A DNA stretch of 64,000 bases from Elusimicrobiota bacterium (GCA_031274365.1 JAISQF010000011.1:62001-126000), one strand, 5' to 3'. Positions 18,928-28,628 are shown, numbered from the stretch's first letter. Numbers and translations: made by a program. The notes: a model not told the origin generated them from the letters alone.

Positions 18928-19275
18928 TTATATTTTTATAAATCTCAAAATCCCGCCCGTGCCTGAAGCGTTTGCTATCACCGTTCCGACGAGAACATTC
19001 CCGTCGTCGTCTGTCGTGAACTTTTTTGCAGTCTCGTCGTAATAAAGCTGGTCACCAATCGCCGCACTTGTCGTGTCAACATCCGCCGCTAATACTTGTA
19101 TGTCAAGCTTTGATTCAATGTGAATACTCAAAGGCTCTCCGACTTCAGCGCTGTTGTCGGCAACACCGCAAAACGACCCCCAAATAACAAAATCATTTTT
19201 TGCTATCGCCGCCGCCGTGTTGTTCACGGTATAAATGTGCGATACTCTTTCTTTCTCTATATAAACATTTGCCAT
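18928..19275 (-). CDS. Capsid decoration/cement protein, DUF2190-like
   Basis: Ala/Gly/Asp-rich beta protein: AAIAKNDFVIWGSFCGVAD...GDQLYYDETAKKFTT...VGTVIANASGTGGILRFIKI. Confidence 0.7.
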   Translation of the reverse strand: MANVYIEKERVSHIYTVNNTAAAIAKNDFVIWGSFCGVADNSAEVGEPLSIHIESKLDIQVLAADVDTTSAAIGDQLYYDETAKKFTTDDDGNVLVGTVIANASGTGGILRFIKI

Positions 19276-19278
19276 TTT

Positions 19279-19770
19279 TTATACCTCCAGAAATATTGAC
19301 TTCTTTTCGTTTATTTTTTTGTCTGTCATTCCGTCCGCTTGCTTTGACCGAAGAGCTAATAAAACGGGGTCGGTCTTTAACGCATTCTTTGCCGTCTCAA
19401 GTTCTTTCCCGTGTTTGCCAATCAACGCATTCTTGGCATAGATAAAGCAAGGATTTGCCTCGTCAATACCTGATGAGTTCTTTACCGTTTTTGCTCCCGC
19501 CAAATCAATCGCGGCATTCTCTGCGACGGTTTCCTCTGCCGCTTCCACTTCTTTTAGTATCTCTTTTACTTTCTCCAAAACCTCGTCGGCTTTAATCGCC
19601 TCGTCAAGTCCTAATGCTTCTTTGATAGCCTTGAGAAGTTTTTCTCTCTCTCCGTCCTCATTCGTTTTGACCTTATCCGATAGCCCTGTTTCTTTTGCTA
19701 TCTCCTCGAGCGTCAATTGGTTATTTGAAATTGCCGCTTTAAGAGCGTTAAGTAATTCTGTTTTATCCAT
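19279..19770 (-). CDS. Nested in-frame scaffold product (internal start MDKTELLNALK)
   Basis: Internal ATG preceded by AAAAAAAATAACAAAGAGAGGAAACAACAAA, nearly the same leader as the tail tube gene. Confidence 0.5.
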   Translation of the reverse strand: MDKTELLNALKAAISNNQLTLEEIAKETGLSDKVKTNEDGEREKLLKAIKEALGLDEAIKADEVLEKVKEILKEVEAAEETVAENAAIDLAGAKTVKNSSGIDEANPCFIYAKNALIGKHGKELETAKNALKTDPVLLALRSKQADGMTDKKINEKKSIFLEV

Positions 19771-20583
19771 TTTGTTGTTTCCTCTCTTTGTTATTTTTTT
19801 TGCTTTGTCTATCGCAGAAAGAACATTTTTTTTAGCTTGGTCAAGCACACCCGCATTTAATTTTTTGATTAAAGCATATCTGCTTATCTTGCCATTTTGA
19901 ATTATGTCCTCGCTGTCTGTTTTTTCTGTAAAGTATTTTCCCTCATTTACCATTTCCATTAAATCGCTTTCTTTTAAGTTGTCATTTACGACCTGCGGCA
20001 TAAAACCGTTGTCATAGCCTACGCTGTCATTTCGTTCTCCGCCCTCTGTTCCGACGATATAAGGTATCGTTAATCCCTCTGCATTCTTTATATATTCCGT
20101 CGTCGGATACGCACATAAAGAAAAGTTGACATATCCCGCTTTACAGTCTCTTATAAAAGCGGCGTTGCCTGTAGGGTTTCCGTTGCTGTCCATTTTTGGA
20201 ACAAGTATTTTGAAATAAGCCGTCCCCTCTTTCTCATTATCAAGTTCTATTTTTCCGCCAACTGTAAAAAAATCGTTATTGTTGTTATAGTGTCCTGTCT
20301 TGCTTCCGCCAAAGGGATACTCTTTCATTTTGTTAACGAAACTCTCAAAAAATGTTCTTGTGTAAATTCCGCCGTCTCCTTTCGTTGGAAAGTTAATTGC
20401 TTCCACAAGCATATACGGGTCTGCCTCATTTTCTATTATCGCTTCATATGCTCTTTTTGGTATAAGTGTCGGCAAACTTTCCGCTGCGGGCAAAGTTTTA
20501 TCGTTTCTTATCTTACCGATATTCAAGTATTTTAATTTGTCATTTTTTGTTTTTTTGTCATTTTGAGTTTTGTTTTTTTTCAT
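19279..20583 (-). CDS. Prohead protease-scaffold fusion
   Basis: N-terminal protease-like domain, C-terminal charged helical scaffold-like domain, next to capsid genes. Confidence 0.6.
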   Translation of the reverse strand: MKKNKTQNDKKTKNDKLKYLNIGKIRNDKTLPAAESLPTLIPKRAYEAIIENEADPYMLVEAINFPTKGDGGIYTRTFFESFVNKMKEYPFGGSKTGHYNNNNDFFTVGGKIELDNEKEGTAYFKILVPKMDSNGNPTGNAAFIRDCKAGYVNFSLCAYPTTEYIKNAEGLTIPYIVGTEGGERNDSVGYDNGFMPQVVNDNLKESDLMEMVNEGKYFTEKTDSEDIIQNGKISRYALIKKLNAGVLDQAKKNVLSAIDKAKKITKRGNNKMDKTELLNALKAAISNNQLTLEEIAKETGLSDKVKTNEDGEREKLLKAIKEALGLDEAIKADEVLEKVKEILKEVEAAEETVAENAAIDLAGAKTVKNSSGIDEANPCFIYAKNALIGKHGKELETAKNALKTDPVLLALRSKQADGMTDKKINEKKSIFLEV

Positions 20584-20695
20584 TTGTTTTTACCTCATAT
20601 TTTTTTATTGCTATTGTTTTTTATATTTCACTCTCAAATTACTTTTTTTTATTTCTGTTTTATCACTGTATTTTTTTTGTTTTTTTTAACCTGCT

Positions 20696-21781
20696 TTAAT
20701 ATAAAGCTTCTGCTGTTCCCTCACTTACCCAATCCGTCAAGTCTGACAATCCCTCACCTCTCATCACTTCTTTTTTGAACTCTTCCCAATCTTTTAATAC
20801 CGGTCTTATCTGACAAGTGCAATTTGGATGAGCAGGAATTATCGGCAATCCCGCTTCTGTATAAGGTCCGCCAGCTGCATAATCCTCACAAGCGCAATTC
20901 CACTCGTCCCTGCTTGGCGTCAAAATCCAATCAAACTTCCCTGTCGTTGCGGGATTTAATTTGTCCGCTTCTTTAATTGAATCATTCATAGCTCTGTATG
21001 CTTCTGTTCTCGTTATTCTTAAAGCTCTATAATCAATCCCTGCCTTCCCTAATCTCTTTACATATTCCGCCGTGCCCGGCTTCAACTTGCCCCACGACCC
21101 TAATATTTTTTCTTTGCCTGCTATAAGTCCCTCAAGGTCTTTTGCCACTTTTGCTAAGTCTCGTCCCTGCGCTCTGGCCGCCCAAATCGTATTTAATATT
21201 TGCTCCTCTGCATTTTTAACATCTTTCCAAACAGTGCCTGACAAATCATAAGCCTTTGAAAACTGCGTATAGTATGTTCTCTCTACAAACTTTATTTTAC
21301 CGGTCGCTGGGTCTCTTACATAAAAACTTACTCCCTGCTCTGCTCCAAAAACATCTTGCTTATATGTCTTGCTATACTTCGCGTTGACTACTTTTACATT
21401 TTGTTTTTGATTTTGCTTAACACTTTTTTTTACAACTTTTTCAACTAAATATTCTGTCATTGATTCTATAGCGTCATCTTTTGTTTTTATCCCAGCATTA
21501 TTTATTTGAGATATAAGCAATTCTACTATTGGCTTTACTGTCATTTCAGCCGTTTTTTTTATTGCTCCGTTTATCGCCGACATCCACTGACTTGCTATCA
21601 ACTCTTTATCAATCGCCGCCTGTATCGCATAATCACTTCCGCCTGATACAAGTATTTTTTGAACTCTTGCTATGGCGTATAAAATCGCTTTACGGACTTC
21701 TATCCTCGCCGCTTTATCTATCTGCGGCACTCCCTTTGTCCTGATAAACCTTAACCGCTCAAAGAACTGGTCTCTTGTCAT
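20696..21781 (-). CDS. Phage head morphogenesis protein (SPP1 gp7 / Mu F-like)
   Basis: RITRTEAYRAMNDS...W(x)CACEDYA...IPAHPNCTCQIRP. Confidence 0.85.
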   Translation of the reverse strand: MTRDQFFERLRFIRTKGVPQIDKAARIEVRKAILYAIARVQKILVSGGSDYAIQAAIDKELIASQWMSAINGAIKKTAEMTVKPIVELLISQINNAGIKTKDDAIESMTEYLVEKVVKKSVKQNQKQNVKVVNAKYSKTYKQDVFGAEQGVSFYVRDPATGKIKFVERTYYTQFSKAYDLSGTVWKDVKNAEEQILNTIWAARAQGRDLAKVAKDLEGLIAGKEKILGSWGKLKPGTAEYVKRLGKAGIDYRALRITRTEAYRAMNDSIKEADKLNPATTGKFDWILTPSRDEWNCACEDYAAGGPYTEAGLPIIPAHPNCTCQIRPVLKDWEEFKKEVMRGEGLSDLTDWVSEGTAEALY

Positions 21782-23222
21782 CTGGCGGCTCTTTTGGCGG
21801 CATTCCCGGGCTTCCTGCGCCCGTATTCCCTGCTCCCTCGCCTAAATCGCCGACCTCTAATAAATTTTGCCCTAAATGCGAAGTATGCTCCGTTAAAGTT
21901 TCTAAAAAGCCCTCTCTCATAAGCTCTGCCGTCAACTCCGGTGCGTCTGGAAATAATAAATCATAAAAATATTTTATTTGTTCTTTTGTTATACCCGCCG
22001 ACTGTATCAAACTGTTCATCGCCCCTGAAAATAAAGATAAAATTTGCGCTTTTTCCGTCGGGCTTGTGAAATCCAAAGCTCCCCACTTTATTTCGACAGG
22101 CTGCGCTTTTTCAAAATACGTAAAAGCTAAAATTTGTAAAGTCTGATTTATGAGTTGAGTAAATGCTTTTGTCATTTCTCGTTGAATTGACTTTATAAAC
22201 TCAACACCTAAATGAATTTGAGAGTAAGCCGTATTATAATTTCCGCCCGTCGCTAATGTCCCCCAGAATATTTCCGGAACACCGCTGCCAACGACAATTC
22301 TTTTGCTGTTGTTATCAATCGCTTCCGTATGCTGTCTTGTCGCGTCACTTGCAAGAAACATCATCTCAGTTTTTTCCATTCCCACATTGACAAAAAAATC
22401 TTGCGCAAAAGGGTCTATGTCTGCGGGGTTTTCAAAGCCATTATTTATAAGCCATTTGTTAACTGCGTCTTTTTGCTCATTTAGCGTCTGTATAAGTTTT
22501 GGACGAAATTTAGAAAGAATCTCGTCTCGTGTATATAGTATGTCGTGATTAACTTTTAATGGTCTTATGATACGAGAATAGACGCTGTTGCCTCGCCAAT
22601 CGCTCCCTAAAGCCTCGTGCGCAAATGGTATCGGCAAAAAGCCAAAACTGTTTTGATATTCTTCTCTCTTGTTTATTGCTCCCGTCCAAGTTGTCGTCAC
22701 CATCGTTTTTGTTATATGTCTTTTTCGTCTTGCAAAACGAGGTTCGTTTTCTCCCGCTGAATATGCGATATTTTCATCCGCAAAAATCTCTGATATTTCT
22801 TCAGTATCTAAATCAACAACAATGTCAACTATGCTCTCGTCCGATATATTTTCCCAAATAACTTTTTTTAATTTATCGCTCCACCTCGCCCATCTCCACG
22901 CTGTCCCGTATAAAAGCATTGAGTGCGCTATGATTGGGCACTCGTCAAACATTAAAAGATTTATTTTTTTTAATAAATTCTTTGTTGTTTCATCTTGCGT
23001 TTTTGCCGACGGTATACCGGCTAAAATTGACGGCAGTTTTACCGGCGTATAAGCGGTTGCCGATGACAACTGAAAGTCAATCGCCGACCCTGTATAAATC
23101 CCTTTAAGCAAAGCGGCATTTGCTATCAGCCCGCCGGTCGAACTTTTGTTTGCCGGTCGTCTTGCATATTTTATTTTGCTGAAATCTTTATCGTCGCTTT
23201 TTTGCCAAAACTTTATATTCAT
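21759..23222 (-). CDS. Portal protein
   Basis: 487 aa, between large terminase and gp7-like gene; portal-like content. Confidence 0.8.
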   Translation of the reverse strand: MNIKFWQKSDDKDFSKIKYARRPANKSSTGGLIANAALLKGIYTGSAIDFQLSSATAYTPVKLPSILAGIPSAKTQDETTKNLLKKINLLMFDECPIIAHSMLLYGTAWRWARWSDKLKKVIWENISDESIVDIVVDLDTEEISEIFADENIAYSAGENEPRFARRKRHITKTMVTTTWTGAINKREEYQNSFGFLPIPFAHEALGSDWRGNSVYSRIIRPLKVNHDILYTRDEILSKFRPKLIQTLNEQKDAVNKWLINNGFENPADIDPFAQDFFVNVGMEKTEMMFLASDATRQHTEAIDNNSKRIVVGSGVPEIFWGTLATGGNYNTAYSQIHLGVEFIKSIQREMTKAFTQLINQTLQILAFTYFEKAQPVEIKWGALDFTSPTEKAQILSLFSGAMNSLIQSAGITKEQIKYFYDLLFPDAPELTAELMREGFLETLTEHTSHLGQNLLEVGDLGEGAGNTGAGSPGMPPKEPPDDKRPVL

Positions 23223-24652
23223 CGGTTTCTGTTTCTCCTCTCTTTCATTCCCTGCGAAAAAGATACCGGCAACATTCCCACACCCTCGCCGCTTAACTCC
23301 GCCAAAGCAAACACCAAAGCGTCCGCTCTGTTTGGGCTTTTGTTTATTCTCGCACTGCCCATATGCGTTAATTCTTTTTCAAGCTCTTCCATTTCTTGTG
23401 CGTGATATACAAGTCCTCTTTCATATAATGCGCTTATCGGCTCGGCTCTTACTACTTTCCCTCTCGTGCTTACGATTTGTTTTATATTACACTCGCCCGC
23501 AGTCTTAAGCGTGCTTTCAACCATATCCCCGCCGTAATTCCTTTCACAAACAACTAAATCAGCCCTGTAATTTTGGTAAGTATTTACGACCATTTCCGCC
23601 CACTTTGCTGGCGACCCTCGCATAGAGTGGTCGGCTAAAACAAAATATTTTTCTTCAGCGGTTTTACCGCAAACTACAATACCGACCTCGTCGGGTCCGC
23701 CGCCTGCGGGGTCAACGCCAACTACAATTCTTGCTATATCCGTCGGAGCTTCTTTATATTGAATCCATTTCCGTTTCCACAAAGAACTTTTCTCCTCTAT
23801 CGGCTCTTGCTGATATTGCGCCGCAAAAGTGTATGGGTCTGCCTTTCTCTCGTGTTTCAAAAACTCAATCGGCGAATGCATTTCCCAAAAACTTTTACCG
23901 TCTTTTATCGCCGGGACTATAAACTTTTTCCAATTCAACTCGTTTCCTTTTTCTATCTCGTCTAAAATAAATCCGGTAAAATCGTCAATACAAATTCTTT
24001 GAGCATTTAGTATCGTCGGCGTCCTCGTCTTATTATTCTTACGGCTTTTTAATGTCTCTTTGTAAATATCTTTTAAGTGCGAACTCTTCGCTACACTGTA
24101 TGCGTCCGTCGGCTTTTGAGCGTCGTCTATATTCAAACACCCGCCATATTCTTTTCCCATTACTCCCGCGCCAAACCCCGTTATGCCGCCGCCTACTGAT
24201 ACCGCTCTTGTCTCTCCGCCGCCTTTTACTTTCCAGAAAGAGCGGGAGTCTGTGCTCAACTCTATCCCAAAAACTTTTTTATATAAATCACTCTCAACTA
24301 TTGAAATCATTTTCTCTGAAAATTTTCCGACAAGCTCGTCGGAATAGCAGACGCGGATATTATTGCAAAACGGATTTATCGTATAAGTCCAGCACATAAA
24401 ATAAGTCATTATTTCCGACTTGCCTGTGCGGGTCGGCATATTAAAAAGTAAATTAAACGGCTTATCAAAGACCATTTCCTCAAGCAGTTTTATTAGCTCA
24501 CAATGAAAATCGGCAAAAATAAATTCGTCATACTTTGTCAAAAAATGAAACGCCGCTATAAACTCTTTGAAACTGCTTTGCAAATATACCCGCGCCGACG
24601 CCGGTTCGTGTTCGTATTCTTTAATTCGTTTTTGTATTTTAATGTGTGCCAT
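23219..24652 (-). CDS. Terminase large subunit
   Basis: NMPTRTGKSEIMTYF Walker A; VVGVDPAGGGPDEVGIVV nuclease motif. Confidence 0.92.
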   Translation of the reverse strand: MAHIKIQKRIKEYEHEPASARVYLQSSFKEFIAAFHFLTKYDEFIFADFHCELIKLLEEMVFDKPFNLLFNMPTRTGKSEIMTYFMCWTYTINPFCNNIRVCYSDELVGKFSEKMISIVESDLYKKVFGIELSTDSRSFWKVKGGGETRAVSVGGGITGFGAGVMGKEYGGCLNIDDAQKPTDAYSVAKSSHLKDIYKETLKSRKNNKTRTPTILNAQRICIDDFTGFILDEIEKGNELNWKKFIVPAIKDGKSFWEMHSPIEFLKHERKADPYTFAAQYQQEPIEEKSSLWKRKWIQYKEAPTDIARIVVGVDPAGGGPDEVGIVVCGKTAEEKYFVLADHSMRGSPAKWAEMVVNTYQNYRADLVVCERNYGGDMVESTLKTAGECNIKQIVSTRGKVVRAEPISALYERGLVYHAQEMEELEKELTHMGSARINKSPNRADALVFALAELSGEGVGMLPVSFSQGMKERRNRNR

Positions 24653-24653
24653 T

Positions 24654-25052
24654 TCATTTATTCTTGTCTTCCTCTCGCCACTTTTTAATCTTTTTTATAT
24701 CCGGCGCTTGTAGTATGCTCAAGCCTCCGTCAACGGTTATGTCTTGCTTTGGCCGTCCGACAACTCTCGCCATTAAAGTCTCAAGCGTCCGTGCGTCTCC
24801 GTCGTTAATTCCTTTTACAATAGCGTTTGCTAACCACAATTCTAATATTGACAATTGCGCAACATTATCAGTTAAATATTTTTCAAGCGCCGGTTTGTTG
24901 ACAAAAAAATAATTTTCAATTATTTCTTTATATTTCTCCGCTGTCATATTCTTAAACTGCCGGTATTCCTTTGATATTTTGGGACGTCCGTTTGGATTTC
25001 CCGATTGACCGGGCTTCCATTTCCTCCCGCCGCTATATTTCCCTTTAGCCAT
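24654..25052 (-). CDS. DUF5681-type small terminase candidate
   Basis: KWKPGQSGNPNGRPK signature at the N-terminus. Confidence 0.75.
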   Translation of the reverse strand: MAKGKYSGGRKWKPGQSGNPNGRPKISKEYRQFKNMTAEKYKEIIENYFFVNKPALEKYLTDNVAQLSILELWLANAIVKGINDGDARTLETLMARVVGRPKQDITVDGGLSILQAPDIKKIKKWREEDKNK

Positions 25053-25054
25053 TT

Positions 25055-26335
25055 TTATTTTACCCGCTCCGCTTTTTTGCCCGTATATTTTTCGTATCTT
25101 TTTACAATTACATCACAATATTTTGGGTCAAGTTCCATAGCAAAACATTTTCTATCAAGCTGCGAGCAGCCGATAAGTGTTGACCCGCTCCCGCCAAAAG
25201 CGTCAATTACAATGTCTCCTGACTTGGAATTTTTCTTTATTGCTCTCTCTGAAAGACGGACGGGCTTTTGTGTCGGATGTAAATATTTAGAAGTGTTATC
25301 TCGGTGTTCATACCAGACATCTAACTGCTCGGCGAATGTCTCTTTATCAAGCATAATAACATCTTTATAATTTTCTGTCCGCTTGTCTATGTAATGAGCT
25401 TTCCCATTTTTCCAGCCAACTATACAATTCTCGTATGTGCGGAGATAATCTTTGCTCACCATAGATACAGAATTTTTTAGCCAAATGATTATTTGGCTAA
25501 AATGCCAGTCTGCCAATTCAAATGCTTGTTGTGAAATATGCTGGATTACACTTGAAACCCACCAATAGATAGTAACACTGTCGTCGGTATGAATAAATAA
25601 ATTTTTTAAGACGTCCGTATAAAATTGTAAGCAATCTTTATCTGAAAGATTGTCGTTAAGTATCTTTCCGCCTGTTCCACCAAATTTCTTTGAATCATAT
25701 GAAAACCCTGCAGGCGATTTGTAATTTATGTTATAAGGCGGGTCTGTAAAAATTAAGTTTCCTTTTTTGCCGTCCATAAGTTTTTCAAAATCTTGTTCGT
25801 CAACAGAACTTCCACACAAAAGTCTATGATTGCCAAGCAAATATAAATCGCCTTTTTTTGTCTCTGGCTCTTGAATTTTTTCATATTCTTTTTGAGCGTC
25901 AAAATTATCCTCTTTTGCTACTCTCAAAAGAATTTTGTCCATCTCAAAACTTGAGAAACCGACTGACTTTAACATCTCGGTATTAAATTTTGCCAACTTC
26001 AAAAAATCCCATTCGCCCGTTATGCGATTTGACGCAAGCATATATTCGTCCGCTTCCTCTTTTGTAAGCTCTCTGTTTGGAACACGGACATCTATTATCT
26101 CGTCGCCTCTCCCGTTTTCTATCGATGCCATTATTCTCATATGGCCGGCAATTATTGTTCCGTCCGTATTTATAGCGGGTATTTCCGCTACGTTAAATTT
26201 TGTAAGTGATTTTTTAAGAAGCGTTTTTTGTTCGTCTGTAATTTTGCGGGGATTATACGAGCAAGGCGTAAGGTCTTTTACTTTACGCTTTTCATTATGC
26301 CATTGAAGTGATGATGTTTTAGTTTGTGTTTGCAA
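25055..26335 (-). CDS. ParB-domain DNA N6-adenine/N4-cytosine methyltransferase
   Basis: ParB/Srx-like N-terminus (AGHMRIMAS), TDPPYNINY catalytic motif, DAFGGSGSTLIG SAM motif. TTG start in track. Confidence 0.9.
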   Translation of the reverse strand: MQTQTKTSSLQWHNEKRKVKDLTPCSYNPRKITDEQKTLLKKSLTKFNVAEIPAINTDGTIIAGHMRIMASIENGRGDEIIDVRVPNRELTKEEADEYMLASNRITGEWDFLKLAKFNTEMLKSVGFSSFEMDKILLRVAKEDNFDAQKEYEKIQEPETKKGDLYLLGNHRLLCGSSVDEQDFEKLMDGKKGNLIFTDPPYNINYKSPAGFSYDSKKFGGTGGKILNDNLSDKDCLQFYTDVLKNLFIHTDDSVTIYWWVSSVIQHISQQAFELADWHFSQIIIWLKNSVSMVSKDYLRTYENCIVGWKNGKAHYIDKRTENYKDVIMLDKETFAEQLDVWYEHRDNTSKYLHPTQKPVRLSERAIKKNSKSGDIVIDAFGGSGSTLIGCSQLDRKCFAMELDPKYCDVIVKRYEKYTGKKAERVK

Positions 26336-26372
26336 AAAAAATACCTGCCTTTCTTTTTATAGATTGGCAGGG
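26336..26372 (-). terminator. Leader terminator upstream of the late operon
   Basis: CCCTGCC-AATCTATAAAAAGAAA-GGCAGG-TATTTTTTTT on the minus strand. Confidence 0.65.
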
Positions 26373-26390
26373 CTTTTTACACTGCTGACA

Positions 26391-26417
26391 ATGCCTGCCG
26401 TTTTAGTGGCAGAGCAT
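26391..26417 (-). promoter_or_regulatory. Leader hairpin that can compete with the terminator stem
   Basis: ATGCTCTGCC-ACTAAAAC-GGCAGGCAT. Confidence 0.5.
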
Positions 26418-26435
26418 TTTTATTATTTGACTTTA

Positions 26436-26465
26436 ATGATACATAATTTTTTATATCACTGTCAA
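26436..26465 (-). promoter_or_regulatory. Sigma70-like promoter for the late leader
   Basis: Minus strand TTGACA-N18-TATCAT. Confidence 0.6.
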
Positions 26466-26476
26466 TATTTATTTAT

Positions 26477-26656
26477 TCATTTATCTAAACTCATTTCTTT
26501 AATTTTACTTTTCATATCTTCCACTTGAGATACAAGTGTAAAGCGTCTATCATTTATGTCTTGCGACAAAGTTTCTATGTCAACGAGAAAATCATCATAA
26601 TATTCAATTTCTTTTTCTTTTGCTTCAATGAGCTTTTCTAAAGTTTCTAAATTCAT
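26477..26656 (-). CDS. 59-aa coiled-coil protein, below track threshold
   Basis: MNLETLEKLIEAKEKEIEYYDDFLVDIETLSQDINDRRFTLVSQVEDMKSKIKEMSLDK. Confidence 0.55.
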   Translation of the reverse strand: MNLETLEKLIEAKEKEIEYYDDFLVDIETLSQDINDRRFTLVSQVEDMKSKIKEMSLDK

Positions 26657-26940
26657 TTTTTCTCCTTGTCTTTTTTATTCTTTTTAATTGTTTTAACGGC
26701 TATCGTTAACGTCCTTAATCTTAACTTCCCGCCGTTATTAAAAAGATATTTTTTGTTTCCTTTTTTTATGACGCATTTATCTTGCAAAATATTATAAATA
26801 ATTAGTTGCATTCCGTCATAATCTTTTATCTCTTCTAAACTCTCAATTTGCGTTATTATATCTGCCGCTAAATCCCAAAAGCCGCCCGCTCCTTTCTCGT
26901 CGTCAAAATATTTAACTTTGTCATCATCTCTTTTTTCCAT
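26653..26940 (-). CDS. Hypothetical early protein
   Basis: ORF in operon. Confidence 0.55.
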   Translation of the reverse strand: MEKRDDDKVKYFDDEKGAGGFWDLAADIITQIESLEEIKDYDGMQLIIYNILQDKCVIKKGNKKYLFNNGGKLRLRTLTIAVKTIKKNKKDKEKK

Positions 26941-26983
26941 TTATGTCGCTCCTTTTTTTTTCTTTCAAAGTATTTTATATTTT

Positions 26984-27274
26984 CTATTCCTCTATTTTCC
27001 CGTCCTCGATTAAATCCAACAACATCATTAGCCATCTCATCATTTTCTCATTCTCGTCTTTTAAGTCATTGTAAAGGCTAAACATTTCATCAAATGCGGC
27101 TATTATGTTTTTAGCGTTTTCTCTGGACACATTGGGATTATTTACCGTGCAATCAACTACATATTGTCGTAAATCAACTATATGTGCGTTTATATAATGC
27201 TTGACACAATCCGTATCAGCTATCTCTTTTAATCCTTTGTAGTCTTGCTCGCTAATGTCAATTTTTATTTTCAT
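26984..27274 (-). CDS. Hypothetical early protein (KIKIDISEQDYKGLKEI family, paralogue-like to 29954-30223)
   Basis: N-terminus similar to MKIQIDISPEQYTLIKD. Confidence 0.55.
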   Translation of the reverse strand: MKIKIDISEQDYKGLKEIADTDCVKHYINAHIVDLRQYVVDCTVNNPNVSRENAKNIIAAFDEMFSLYNDLKDENEKMMRWLMMLLDLIEDGKIEE

Positions 27275-27275
27275 T

Positions 27276-27626
27276 TTATTCCCTTATCCTTTTTTTTATA
27301 TCATTCAAAACTTCTAATTCCATTTCAAACCAATTAACTTTTGTTTGAAAATTATAAAGAGTTTCAGTCAAATAAAACTGCCAATATCTTTTATTTTTAA
27401 GTCTATGTTCCGTCTGTTTATTTACAGCCTTTCCCTCATTAAGCCATTCAATCTCTTGTTGCAATTCAGAGGTCAATTCCAAATTATGTTGCTTATTTCT
27501 CTCCACTCTTTTAATCTGCCATAAACAATTCTCTTTTGTTATTTTTCCATAATTTTTTTTAATCAGCGCCAAATACTCCTTTCTTGTCATCAACTTTTTT
27601 TTCATTTCTACCCTCTTTTTTAACAT
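27276..27626 (-). CDS. Hypothetical early protein
   Basis: ORF in operon. Confidence 0.5.
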   Translation of the reverse strand: MLKKRVEMKKKLMTRKEYLALIKKNYGKITKENCLWQIKRVERNKQHNLELTSELQQEIEWLNEGKAVNKQTEHRLKNKRYWQFYLTETLYNFQTKVNWFEMELEVLNDIKKRIRE

Positions 27627-27654
27627 TCCTTTTTATCCCAATTTTTTTTACATT

Positions 27655-27972
27655 TCAATTTCCCGCTTTTAACTCTTTTGTTTTGGTATTGAAATATAAT
27701 ATAGTCTTGCCGTATTCTTTAGCAGCTTGCCACTCAAGTCTGCACCCGCGCCCGTCCTCCCAATTATCAACAAAAATTACAAAGTGGGCGCCACTCATAG
27801 CTGATATAGAACGACCTAAATATTCCAATGGGGTGGCACTATCCGTATAATAAGTGTCAATCACAGTCCACCGATGTTCTTTTGCCATTTCCTCAGCTAT
27901 CTTTCTTTTATTCAAAATTGCCGCTTCCGTTAACCCTCTCATCAACTGACTAATAAAAACTAATGTTCCCAT
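27655..27972 (-). CDS. DUF4406 / nucleoside 2-deoxyribosyltransferase-like
   Basis: VFISQLMRGLTE...LEYLGRSISAMSGAHFVIFVDNWEDGRGCRLEWQAAKEYGK. Confidence 0.75.
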   Translation of the reverse strand: MGTLVFISQLMRGLTEAAILNKRKIAEEMAKEHRWTVIDTYYTDSATPLEYLGRSISAMSGAHFVIFVDNWEDGRGCRLEWQAAKEYGKTILYFNTKTKELKAGN

Positions 27973-27973
27973 T

Positions 27974-28216
27974 TCATTTCTCTCCCTTTATTAAATCATA
28001 AATTTGTTTGTGCATATCTTTTATTACTTCCATTAGTTCAATATTTTCAAGCATTTCACTTTCAAAACAGTCCATAAAATACTCTTTTTGCTCTTGTGTC
28101 CAATTCTGTAAATCACGTTTTCCTCGCAAACTTCTGAATACAATCAATTCTCTTCTTTTGCGCTTAATTTTTTTATCCAGCACCTCAACATTTGATATTA
28201 TATCTCGCTCATTCAT
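27974..28216 (-). CDS. Hypothetical early protein
   Basis: ORF in operon. Confidence 0.5.
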   Translation of the reverse strand: MNERDIISNVEVLDKKIKRKRRELIVFRSLRGKRDLQNWTQEQKEYFMDCFESEMLENIELMEVIKDMHKQIYDLIKGEK

Positions 28217-28259
28217 TTCCCTTTCTCCTTTTTATTCAACTAAAAAAATTTTAATTATT

Positions 28260-28628
28260 TTACTCATCGTTTCTACTCTTGTATGGAATTCTCTTTACTT
28301 TGATGTCAAACCATTTGAATCTATTCGCAAAATAAAAATCAACTTCCACTTGCTTACCGATGTCGGTGGTATATAAACAAGTTTTAGGCTTCCGTATAGT
28401 CGTAAAAGGAATATTTTTATCGCCCAAAAACACAAGTAATTGGTATTTGCCATAAGGTATCTCATACGGCGGCAGTTGTATGCTCCTTAAATCGTAATTG
28501 AGAAAGTCTTGATTAGTTTCTTTGCTTAACTCAAAGTTATCTTCAACATAAATTAAAAGCCCTTTGTGTTGTCCGTGCAACTTTTCAAACCACCTATCAA
28601 ATTTTATAACAAGTTTTTTCTGTTTCAT
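28260..28628 (-). CDS. Hypothetical early protein
   Basis: ORF in operon. Confidence 0.5.
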   Translation of the reverse strand: MKQKKLVIKFDRWFEKLHGQHKGLLIYVEDNFELSKETNQDFLNYDLRSIQLPPYEIPYGKYQLLVFLGDKNIPFTTIRKPKTCLYTTDIGKQVEVDFYFANRFKWFDIKVKRIPYKSRNDE

